A DNA stretch of 64,000 nucleotides. Source: Acidovorax sp. A1169. GTDB taxonomy: Bacteria > Pseudomonadota > Gammaproteobacteria > Burkholderiales > Burkholderiaceae_C. Numbering within the stretch: position 1 is the first letter of the stretch; each line of letters opens with the position of its first letter. The position numbers and the translations under genes were made by a program. The stretch is taken from the NCBI RefSeq assembly GCF_030704685.1, contig NZ_JAUZDX010000002.1, positions 537,245-601,244 on the forward strand. The letters run 5' to 3'. The notes under the pieces were generated by a model. That model had not been told where the DNA came from. It was given only the letters and a program-made list of their open reading frames with translations, and made no database searches. Shown one piece after another: positions 1 through 7,048 of the stretch.

Positions 1-465
1 CACCTGCAGCACATCGCCATTGGCAAACGCGCTGACCGCCGTGTTGGGTATCAGCTTGAGCAGAAAGTCCGTGAACCCGCCCCCCGTGAGCTTGCCCGCG
101 TTCTCCACATAGGCGCCCATGGCCTTGGGGTCCAATGCCTTGGGGTCGATGTTCATGCCCACCCCAGGCTCGAACACAAATGCCAGCACCAGGCCCAGCA
201 CCAGCGCAATGCTGGTCACTACCTCGAAGTACACCAGCGCCTTGATGCCCACCCGGCCCACCCGCTTCAGGTCTCCCGTGCCCGCAATGCCATGCACCAC
301 CACGCAGAACACGATCAGCGGGATCAGCATCTTGATCAGCTTGATGAACCCGTCGCCCAGGGGCTTGAGTGCAACGGCGGTGTCAGGCCACACCAGGCCC
401 ACCACCACGCCGGCTATGAGGGCCAGGATCACCTGGCCGAAAAGGGATTTGAAAAACCGCAGCAT
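1..465 (-). CDS. dctA: C4-dicarboxylate symporter, N-terminal part (runs off the left edge)
   Basis: Reading from 465 toward position 1 gives 155 uninterrupted codons beginning MLRFFKSLFGQVILALIAG, with no stop before the window edge. The N-terminal helix, the conserved FIKLIKMLIPLIVFCVVVHG stretch and the later NTAVSAFANGDVLQV are typical of the DAACS family (DctA/GltP), inner-membrane Na+- or H+-coupled carriers of succinate, malate, fumarate or glutamate. An AGGAGA Shine-Dalgarno lies about 8 bases before the ATG. DctA is preferred over GltP because of the overall N-terminal match; the substrate-determining C-terminus is outside the window. It has normal high GC, unlike the island next to it. 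Confidence 0.85.
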   Translation of the reverse strand, partial: MLRFFKSLFGQVILALIAGVVVGLVWPDTAVALKPLGDGFIKLIKMLIPLIVFCVVVHGIAGTGDLKRVGRVGIKALVYFEVVTSIALVLGLVLAFVFEPGVGMNIDPKALDPKAMGAYVENAGKLTGGGFTDFLLKLIPNTAVSAFANGDVLQV

Positions 466-834
466 GCCCCGTCTCCTTCAGTTGTGTCTTGAAAGCAAAT
501 CTTGCATACAAGAAATGTAGGCAAGCTGACGCCTTCGGCGTATGAGGGTATGCCCGGGGGTGGACTCCATGTTTGGACTATGTCAGTCCTAGAACATGAG
601 CGTCTGAGTGCACGAAAAACATTTGGTCATGAGGACTTAGCCCCACTTAGAGAAACGTAGATGAATTGAGAAATAGGAGGCGCTTACAGCCCGAGCAAGG
701 AGATCTGCCGCAGTATGAACATCTGTGCTGCTACAAATTGCAAATCGTAAGTGAAAACTCACTAGCGACTAGATATTACAAGGCGTATTACAGAGGATGT
801 AGTTTCCAGCTTAGCTTAAAGTAGCTCGGAAAAA
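466..834. other. Intergenic region, dctA leader and left edge of the AT-rich island
   Basis: About 370 bases without a supported gene. The first 60 bases must hold the leftward dctA promoter and leader. A small hairpin, ACGCC-TTC-GGCGT, lies near 530-542. From roughly 560 onward the composition becomes AT-rich like the downstream island genes, so the left boundary of the acquired segment probably lies here. I see no integrase, no tRNA and no clear terminator for the gene ending at 835. Confidence 0.5.
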
Positions 835-1788
835 TTAGAGTTCAACAGTGTACTGCCAAAGGCGCTTTAAGCCTTCACTGGTTTCGGTGGAGTATGTAAG
901 GCATTCGGGGAGCAATACAGTGACGCCTCCGCGCACACGCCCCTCTAGTTGCCAATAGAGGGCCACTCCTAAGGTTTGTACCTTTGTTGATAGTGGAGCC
1001 AAATAGATATTTGCAGAAGGCTTTTCTCGGTCAATAGACGAAACTATCTCACTTATCACTCCAGCAGTTGAAAATGGATCATTCGCAGGTGCAAAGCGAC
1101 GATTGGTTATCCATTCATGACGCTTGGCGACAGCCCCGCTTTCAGCGGCCTTAATTGCACTTTGCTGATACATGTCAGCGCTAAGTGATGGAAATGCAAA
1201 AAGAGGGTGCACGTCGGCATCGTCTTTGTAGCTTGCAACCTCGGAAATGAGCTTGAAATCGTATCCAACTGCGATAATAAGCTGATCCTTCACATTGGTG
1301 GGAGTGCTGAGTGCTGTGCCGCGTACCGGCCTGACGACTCCAGATGTAGTGGTGCTAAAGGACGTCTCTTCTCGTTTTTTATATATTTGCGGTTCGGAGT
1401 ATAATGCGACAAACTCATTCAATCCAAGATAGGCGAGCTTGCCTACTAAATGCGTCAGAGTGTGCCGCATAAATCCGGTGATATCGATGCAGATGCTTTT
1501 TCCGGAGATGTCCCCTAGTTTGGCTAGAAGTGCATTGCTTTGTGAAATTTCGTCAAGCGAGCTTGGAGCTATAAACTCTGAATCGGAAATTTTGTCTTGT
1601 ACTTCTTTTTCTGTGTATCCATATTCCGGTTGAACAAACCAAATTTTCCGATCTGCTTGAATTTGCGAAAAAACCTTCAAAACTCTGTCGCTTGAATTAT
1701 AGGCTGAAATAAATATATCAGACTTCATTGCCTCTTCGGTTATTCGATGAACGTCGATTGTCCGGCGATAAAAGATTGAATAATTCAT
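835..1788 (-). CDS. Unknown protein of the island operon, possibly with Rossmann-like alpha/beta domains
   Basis: I do not recognise a named family. The 317-residue protein has alternating beta-alpha segments: DIFISAYNSSDR at 24-35, KIWFVQPEYGYTEKE at 48-62, ICIDITGFMRHTLTH at 99-113, DQLIIAVGYDF at 168-178, and NIYLAPLSTKVQTLGVALYW at 260-279. The pattern suggests two Rossmannoid halves, a layout seen in CARF-like and other nucleotide-sensing or nucleotide-processing domains, but that is fold guessing. It has no signal peptide and no membrane segment. The start codon overlaps the stop of the ATPase gene (ATGA, 1785-1788), so it is translationally coupled and last in the four-gene operon. AT-rich codon use marks it as acquired DNA. 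Confidence 0.6.
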   Translation of the reverse strand: MNYSIFYRRTIDVHRITEEAMKSDIFISAYNSSDRVLKVFSQIQADRKIWFVQPEYGYTEKEVQDKISDSEFIAPSSLDEISQSNALLAKLGDISGKSICIDITGFMRHTLTHLVGKLAYLGLNEFVALYSEPQIYKKREETSFSTTTSGVVRPVRGTALSTPTNVKDQLIIAVGYDFKLISEVASYKDDADVHPLFAFPSLSADMYQQSAIKAAESGAVAKRHEWITNRRFAPANDPFSTAGVISEIVSSIDREKPSANIYLAPLSTKVQTLGVALYWQLEGRVRGGVTVLLPECLTYSTETSEGLKRLWQYTVEL

Positions 1789-3773
1789 TCGAAGAGCTTT
1801 GTTTGATTCTGTTCATTGGAAGATGTTGAAAATGGATCATTCCACTTTAAACTCAACGATTTGAGATGTGAATCAAACTCAGCCTTCCGCGACTGATCGA
1901 AGATTGAATTTACAAGCTCATCATTCAAACTAATGTCTCCTCTTCTTCCGGTGCCCAATCCCCAACGAGGGGATAGCATAGGATTGAGGAAAATTTTACG
2001 CCTAAGCTGATCGCTGTTGCGGTCCGGCCTGCCTTCCTGTATCTCGAATACAAGGGAGTAGTTCAAAGAATACTGCAAGACTTGGCTTGCCTGAGGTGTA
2101 AGGCCTTCATTTGAGAAACTCACCGCTAATGGCGAGACTTCTGGAATATTCAGGCTATACCTTGCAGTTCTAAGCAAAACCCCTAGTCGCGCAATTGCAA
2201 TCTTTGCTAAATCTGAGTCACTGCCGTAATTGGTGTCCTGCTCGAACATAAATTTCGCTGCCTCTTCGGCGGCGGCAGTTTGAAGATCGACAGGAAGCGG
2301 GTTTTCAGGGGCGAACATTAACTCACGAAATGCCGCTATAGAATATGCCCCACCAAGTACAACAAGCAAATTTCGAGGATTTCCGGAGGACATATCTACA
2401 AATGTATCCCAGCCCGCATAAGGAACGCCGCCGTCCTGCTTCGACTCTCGACAAATTTGAGCGAATAAGTCGCCTTTATAGTGCCCATATGCATTCGCAT
2501 AAGCCCCGCCTTTGCTATGCCTCAAATAGGCGCGAGCCTCTTTGGCTACTTCTGCTGAAAGAATTATAGGATTGGTGCCAATTTTGTATCTCTTTGCGAA
2601 TATTAAAATATTGAGTTTGGCAAGTATTGTAGGAAAGCGTTGAGTCAAAGCTTTTACAACGCCATATAGCGGATGTTTTGTGGCGCCCTTAGTTGGAATC
2701 CCTAGCATTCTAGAGAAATTCGAGATAAAAGAAGGCGCATCATCCGATATCCTGAGGCTTCGAAGTGCTGGTTCAAAAAATTCGCTCGAAGTTATTTCGC
2801 AGAATAAACTCCTGATATTCAGTTTGTTACCGATTTTAGGCTGTAGCCTGCTGATAATAAAATTTCGTGCGAACTCTGGGTATTCATTGTGATCCTTTAG
2901 TATTGGATCTAGATTCGTTACGCTGAACTCCGAGCTGGGTCGATTTTCCTCTCCTCCACCCATTGTTGCCAGTGTCTTTCGAGCGTACAGTCTTCCTGTA
3001 ACCCTAAAGGTGGCGCGGCCTTCACCATACCGAATAAGCGAGTTAATAACCTGCTGCTGATGCTCTGATAAGTTCTCTATCTCATCGAGTAGATAAAGAA
3101 GAGGGATTTTTGCAAGATCCGGATGAAACAAACCTATGGCATCTTTGATCGGCAGACATAGGGCGCCAATGGCAAACGGCATGGTCAGATTAAGTTCGCC
3201 AGAGAAGGCGGCGTTGTTGATCGCGGCATCGAAACTTTTACGTTGCCCAATCACCCACGTTCGGAAATCATGCACATCCCGACATTCGGAAACTGCTGTC
3301 GATGTCAGGCTTTGTGATATTTTTTCTATAAATCCAGCATCATCAAATTTCTGATCGCTGGAGGTTGATTTAACATCACAAATTGCATCCAGCACGCCTT
3401 CTGCTAATCTTAGCTCTATATAGACGCCGAATAGCATTTGCCAGTTTGCCCGCACCCCATCCATAGCTTCAAATCTTGCCGCATCCAATGCTGTTGTGCG
3501 CAAAAATATGGCCAGATACCCTAGTTTTTTCAGTACCTCTAATCCACTGTCGCTCGCAAATCGGAGTCGAGCAACTTGATATGAGTGATAGCGTAGTAAA
3601 TGAGTCTTACCAGTTCCTTTCCCCCCGAGAATGTACTTTGAGCTTCCTGAGGTAGGTTCAATGACTTTTTCAACCAACTGTGGTCCGAGCTCCACCCAAA
3701 GCTCATTTATTTGATCATCCGTGTAGTCGGATGCTCTTACAAGTGCAAAAGGATTTACTTGACCAGGTTGCAT
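1785..3773 (-). CDS. ORC/Cdc6-like AAA ATPase of the island operon
   Basis: A 662-residue P-loop ATPase. Walker A is GGKGTGKT at about 50-57 and Walker B is LLYLLDEIENLS with DE at about 230-231, followed by a sensor-1-like segment ending RATFRVTGR. The Walker B wording and the length match the ATPases annotated as ORC-CDC6 family in bacterial accessory islands. These are presumed switch or motor subunits of multi-gene systems. I start at the ATG at 3773 (MQPGQVNPFALVRASDYTD); a TTG at 3818 would extend it into the upstream phosphoribosyltransferase-like gene, whose stop is at 3779-3781. The 3' end overlaps the next gene by four bases. Its partner and trigger are unknown. Confidence 0.75.
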   Translation of the reverse strand: MQPGQVNPFALVRASDYTDDQINELWVELGPQLVEKVIEPTSGSSKYILGGKGTGKTHLLRYHSYQVARLRFASDSGLEVLKKLGYLAIFLRTTALDAARFEAMDGVRANWQMLFGVYIELRLAEGVLDAICDVKSTSSDQKFDDAGFIEKISQSLTSTAVSECRDVHDFRTWVIGQRKSFDAAINNAAFSGELNLTMPFAIGALCLPIKDAIGLFHPDLAKIPLLYLLDEIENLSEHQQQVINSLIRYGEGRATFRVTGRLYARKTLATMGGGEENRPSSEFSVTNLDPILKDHNEYPEFARNFIISRLQPKIGNKLNIRSLFCEITSSEFFEPALRSLRISDDAPSFISNFSRMLGIPTKGATKHPLYGVVKALTQRFPTILAKLNILIFAKRYKIGTNPIILSAEVAKEARAYLRHSKGGAYANAYGHYKGDLFAQICRESKQDGGVPYAGWDTFVDMSSGNPRNLLVVLGGAYSIAAFRELMFAPENPLPVDLQTAAAEEAAKFMFEQDTNYGSDSDLAKIAIARLGVLLRTARYSLNIPEVSPLAVSFSNEGLTPQASQVLQYSLNYSLVFEIQEGRPDRNSDQLRRKIFLNPMLSPRWGLGTGRRGDISLNDELVNSIFDQSRKAEFDSHLKSLSLKWNDPFSTSSNEQNQTKLFE

Positions 3774-3778
3774 GGAAT

Positions 3779-4738
3779 TTAATACTTCTTGTCGAAGCGA
3801 ATAAAGACAGGATTCCAAGCAATCTTACTTCCTTCATCCCAAAAAATAGGAAGAGTATTGTTTGGCGTATTATGGGAAAAAGCAATTAATAGTTGATTGT
3901 CTTTGTACCCGAGAGGCATGGATGGCCTAAGTGCATGACCATAATGCTTTGCAAGCGCTTCTAGCTTGCTTCTTTCGAACCACTCTGGCGCACTTGCAAG
4001 ACTGCGCGAGTTGACATCAAAAGCTTTGTAAGTGTCATCAAGTTCAAATAGCGTGCTACTCTTCCCATCAAAAAGAGCCTGAGAATTGAGTCGGGTCAGC
4101 CCTTGCGTTGTAGCAAACAGACTCATGAATCGGAGATCAATTCCAGAGGTGCCAAGTCGAATCTTAGGAAGATAATCACCTAGGTAACGCGTGATCTGCG
4201 TCCCTGAGCCGACGAGGTCATCAAAAAATACGATCCTAGAGACGCCCGTTTCCCTTGGCAATAGGGATACGGTCGAGTCCTTCGCATTTTTTGAAACACT
4301 GGTTGAAAATGCCTGAGCAAAATCACAAAATAAGTTTTTTGAGAGATAATTTACCTGTCGAAAATAGTACAAAAGGTGGGCGCCACTTTCTGATGGATTG
4401 CCTACGCTTATAAAGCGTGTCGACCTGAGTTCGCGCTCATAGACCTCTTGAATTTGCGCAATATTCTTTGTTCCACCGAGATTTCGGCGGATGCGTTGCA
4501 TTATTGGTGCCTCAAAATGATCTCGATACAGAGATCGTAGCATTTCCCTCACCAATCTTTTTCCGAAATACGTAAATCGGGTCAGAGCGAAGAGTGCATA
4601 AATTTGCTCTTCATCCGTTGTGCATGTTTGGCCCGTGAAGTTTTTTGTCCACGCCTCAATTTGAGGCCATCTTACTTCCTCATCCCAAGCTTGCTCTGCA
4701 AGCGAATGCAGTCGACGCTCGAGCTCAGGCCTATACAT
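3779..4738 (-). CDS. Phosphoribosyltransferase-like protein of the island operon
   Basis: A 319-residue protein whose clearest signature is RIVFFDDLVGSGTQITRYL at about 168-186. It resembles the PRPP-binding loop of type I phosphoribosyltransferases (hydrophobic strand, two acids, then a G/T-rich loop; here DDLVGSGT at 173-180). The rest does not look like any purine or pyrimidine salvage enzyme. Divergent PRTase-like proteins are known from predicted prokaryotic conflict systems, where they may act as effectors or nucleotide-modifying enzymes; that role here is inference. The start ATG overlaps the methyltransferase stop by one base, so it is second in the operon. It is AT-rich and probably acquired with its neighbours. 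Confidence 0.7.
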   Translation of the reverse strand: MYRPELERRLHSLAEQAWDEEVRWPQIEAWTKNFTGQTCTTDEEQIYALFALTRFTYFGKRLVREMLRSLYRDHFEAPIMQRIRRNLGGTKNIAQIQEVYERELRSTRFISVGNPSESGAHLLYYFRQVNYLSKNLFCDFAQAFSTSVSKNAKDSTVSLLPRETGVSRIVFFDDLVGSGTQITRYLGDYLPKIRLGTSGIDLRFMSLFATTQGLTRLNSQALFDGKSSTLFELDDTYKAFDVNSRSLASAPEWFERSKLEALAKHYGHALRPSMPLGYKDNQLLIAFSHNTPNNTLPIFWDEGSKIAWNPVFIRFDKKY

Positions 4739-6147
4739 CAGGCACCTTTCCTAAAAACGAGCACAGTTTCATGAGAAATTGCAGGAGTAGCTCGATTTCT
4801 GGTTGTCATTAAGCCTCGTGCTCGTATGTCATCCCGAACGGACAATTCAGTAGTCATCCCATGAGATTCAAAACAATCTTGCAAGAATTGATCGTTGGAG
4901 ATAACTTCTCCACACACTTGATTGTTACCGACGATAAGGACATTTCTGCCTCCTGAAGCTGTTACTCTGGACAGTTCTGCCACCACACAGCTCATCTCGC
5001 GCATATATGTTGCGGTTAGCTTGGCTCGAAGAAGGTTTACACGAGATATTCTATCAAGTTGGTGTCGATATTTTTTCGAAATTCCTTCGAGACTTAGACT
5101 CTCTCTCTCTGAGAGATGCTCTCTGCCAATAGAGCGGCGCTCGAGAGCAGAAAGATCTTTGGGCGCCGCTAACCCCAGCCAGTTAAGTGCAAGGCTAGAT
5201 GCTCGAACATACTTTTGTGCGCTTCCGTAAGGTGGCGACGTAATGATCAAGCTGACAGAGGAATCAGGCAGTGGCGCTCCCAATCGTCTGCGTCCAGATC
5301 TAAGATTTCGAGCATCATCACCCAGTTCTTTAATGCAATTCCGGGAAGGGTATGCATTGTTTGTAAGCGCGACTCTATTAATATTGGAGTTGCAAATTTT
5401 AGAAAATTCATCGAACGCGGAAACATTTTTTAGCCAATCAAACCGAGCTTGAACTGAGGCCTTTGCTGCCGGTGAGAAGCTATCTTTGATTTTCTGTCTG
5501 ACTGGGACGTTAACCCTCGGGTCTGCATAACTTATTTTTCTGGCCAGAACTGAAAAGCAGATAAGAAAAAATTCTCGCGTCGATTTGTCTTCTAGCTCAT
5601 GAATTGATCGAATAATTCGTTCAAGTGCGAATTTGTTTTCTTCCGAGTACCAGAGGTCAGAATTTACAATTTCAACCTTTGGTGCCGAGCGAAATTTGGC
5701 GGACCGGCTTCTAAGAGTTTCCAGGCATTCCTCTAGTTCCTTTACGCAATAGGGAGTTGTTTTGACCCTTGAGAGCATTAGAGCAAATGGATTCGCGTCT
5801 GCTACGTAAGGCTGTATACCCGCCATTGAGGCTTCAAGCGCGACGGTGCCTGACCCGCAAAATGGGTCAAGCAGGATCCCAGAGGCTTCTTTAAGAATGG
5901 ATGCACGGCAGAAGAAGTTTGCAATTTGGGGGAGGAGTTTAGCGGGGTAGGGATGAATATGGTGAGTAAGCTGATCACCACCTTTTATCCATGAAACCAT
6001 CTCCCGAAAATCAACATCAATAGTTTTTCGGTGCGTCACGTAATTTCGACGAAGTTCCTCGTAAAGAAACGAGGTATCAAGGGCATCGATCCCTGCTGCT
6101 CCATCGGCAGTGGCTTGTCCGCGGGGTGCCTTAATTTTGAGGTTCAT
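4738..6147 (-). CDS. DNA methyltransferase (amino-methyltransferase) of the island operon
   Basis: A 469-residue SAM-dependent DNA amino-methyltransferase. It has HPYPAK at 65-70, motif I DPFCGSGT at 94-101 and catalytic motif IV TSPPY at 303-307, followed by GSAQKYVRASSLALNWLG. The TSPPY form fits N4-cytosine or N6-adenine methylation of DNA. About 200 residues separate motifs I and IV, so a target-recognition or insert region lies between them. It is the first gene of the operon and is coupled to the next by a one-base overlap. No restriction nuclease is visible beside it, so it is not a plain type II pair; it may mark self DNA for the ATPase/PRTase module or modify the target. Recognition site unknown. 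Confidence 0.85.
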   Translation of the reverse strand: MNLKIKAPRGQATADGAAGIDALDTSFLYEELRRNYVTHRKTIDVDFREMVSWIKGGDQLTHHIHPYPAKLLPQIANFFCRASILKEASGILLDPFCGSGTVALEASMAGIQPYVADANPFALMLSRVKTTPYCVKELEECLETLRSRSAKFRSAPKVEIVNSDLWYSEENKFALERIIRSIHELEDKSTREFFLICFSVLARKISYADPRVNVPVRQKIKDSFSPAAKASVQARFDWLKNVSAFDEFSKICNSNINRVALTNNAYPSRNCIKELGDDARNLRSGRRRLGAPLPDSSVSLIITSPPYGSAQKYVRASSLALNWLGLAAPKDLSALERRSIGREHLSERESLSLEGISKKYRHQLDRISRVNLLRAKLTATYMREMSCVVAELSRVTASGGRNVLIVGNNQVCGEVISNDQFLQDCFESHGMTTELSVRDDIRARGLMTTRNRATPAISHETVLVFRKGA

Positions 6148-6421
6148 TCGTTGAGTCTGGTAGCTTGATTTTCGGTAAAAAACCCCGCACCGATTGTAAG
6201 TGTGTAAAGCGGGATACCGCTATGTTTGGTGACGAGACGAGGATCTTCGACATCCCCATTGCCAAATTTTGGCGCCTCGGACGAACCAAGCGGCACGACT
6301 GACGATTCGAATCCCAGCCGATGCGGAGGAGAGGCAAAGAACGGTAGCGGCGTTGAACTCATTCCCGTGAGGTGTTGACATAGTCGGGACGCTCCTAGTG
6401 TCACTTTGGCCGGCCTGCAAT
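6148..6421 (-). promoter_or_regulatory. Leader of the island operon with alternative hairpins
   Basis: The region upstream of the methyltransferase start holds no convincing gene. Read on the minus strand it contains GCGG-TATC-CCGC (6220-6209), and the same CCCGC can instead pair with GCGGG at 6188-6184, which is directly followed by six T residues (6182-6177), 30 bases before the ATG. These two mutually exclusive pairings look like a small antiterminator/terminator switch. A TACAAT sequence lies within the loop. No strong Shine-Dalgarno is seen. The composition changes from AT-rich to GC-rich near 6300-6430, the probable right edge of the island. Confidence 0.35.
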
Positions 6422-6457
6422 AAAAAAGGCCACGCCTGTTGTGGTGGGCGCGGCCTT
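6422..6457 (-). terminator. Rho-independent terminator downstream of the ggt fragment
   Basis: Stem AAGGCC-A-CGCC (6426-6436) pairs with GGCG-C-GGCCTT (6447-6457). On the minus strand it is followed by six T residues. It serves leftward transcription from the ggt tail copy. It closely resembles the terminator after the intact ggt at 9266-9301. Confidence 0.75.
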
Positions 6458-6501
6458 CTTTAGTGTCGTGGCCGCTGCAAACGGGCCAATCACCTAACCC
6501 T

Positions 6502-6781
6502 TCAATACCCCAACGTCTTCCCATCCGGATTCCGAGGATCCGAGTACCCATACAGCGCCCCACCGCGCAGCTGAATCGTCTGCGTGCGTCCCATCGACGG
6601 CTTCACCGCGATGTTGTGCCCGCGCTGCTTGAGCAGTGCCACGGTGTCGGGCGACAAGCCCTTTTCCACGCGCAGCTCATCGGGCGTCCACTGGTGGTGC
6701 ACACGCGGTGCGGCGGCGGCTTCGGCGGGGTTCATGCCGAAGTCAATCGTGTTCACCAACGTCTGCAGCACCACAGTGACG
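6502..6781 (-). pseudogene. Duplicated 3' fragment of gamma-glutamyltransferase
   Basis: About 90 residues (VNTIDFGMNPAEAAAAPRVH through GKTLGY) correspond to the last 90 residues of the intact ggt at 9373-11166, in the same orientation. By eye the DNA is roughly 92% identical over about 280 bases. The match breaks off abruptly near 6781, where unrelated sequence begins, so the active-site threonine and all upstream parts are missing. It cannot encode a functional enzyme. The divergence between copies argues against a very recent duplication. It may be a remnant of a second ggt, or the displaced 3' end left by an insertion at ggt. Confidence 0.85.
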
Positions 6782-6863
6782 TAACACCCTCGGGTACGGC
6801 AGCCGCTTTGGCCACAATGACGGGCAGGCGTTGGGGCTGGCTTGCAAGCCCGCCCAAGCCTTC

Positions 6864-7046
6864 ATGCAACAAAGGAAAGAAAAACCTCCATGGGAAGGCC
6901 ACCTGTTTGCCTCGGTATCCCCTGAAGACCTTCTGCGCTTCCAGGCCGATCCTTCCAAATTGCAGGAGTACCCGCACTCCGAACCCGATGACCCGCCGGG
7001 CTGGTTCGATGTGGAGAAGGCTTGCCACGCCAATGCTGTGCGGTGA
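6864..7046 (+). pseudogene. Truncated DUF1877 (YfbM-like) gene remnant
   Basis: A short reading frame with FASVSPEDLLRFQADPSKLQ and then PPGWFDVEKACHANAVR. This resembles the N-terminus of DUF1877/YfbM-type proteins, which have a SPEEL...DP motif followed by a (L/F)D(L/V)(D/E)KAWH motif and then roughly 100 more residues. Here the W is C and the frame stops right after the motif, three bases before the convergent GGDEF gene ends. It is best read as a broken gene; the family match is from memory of the motif pattern. Function of the family is unknown. Confidence 0.4.
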
Positions 7047-7048
7047 CC

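Noticed and set aside
835..6147. Classical restriction-modification, BREX or DISARM system
   Set aside because: No nuclease, PglZ phosphatase, Lon-like protease, DrmA/B helicase or phospholipase D motif is seen in the four genes.
6300..6330. GATTCGAATCCCAGCC resembling a tRNA T-arm near the right edge of the island
   Set aside because: The five bases before TTCGAAT do not pair with those after it, and no D-arm, anticodon arm or acceptor stem can be built on either strand. At most it is a chance or att-like remnant.
6144..6563. A 139-codon minus-strand frame covering the island leader and the ggt terminator
   Set aside because: It crosses a terminator and the ggt tail in another frame, has no ribosome binding site and shows no protein-like pattern.
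6831..7046. An intact small gene of 71 codons from ATG 6831
   Set aside because: Only the part after about 6864 looks like a protein family, and it stops where the family would continue, so it is listed as a pseudogene fragment.
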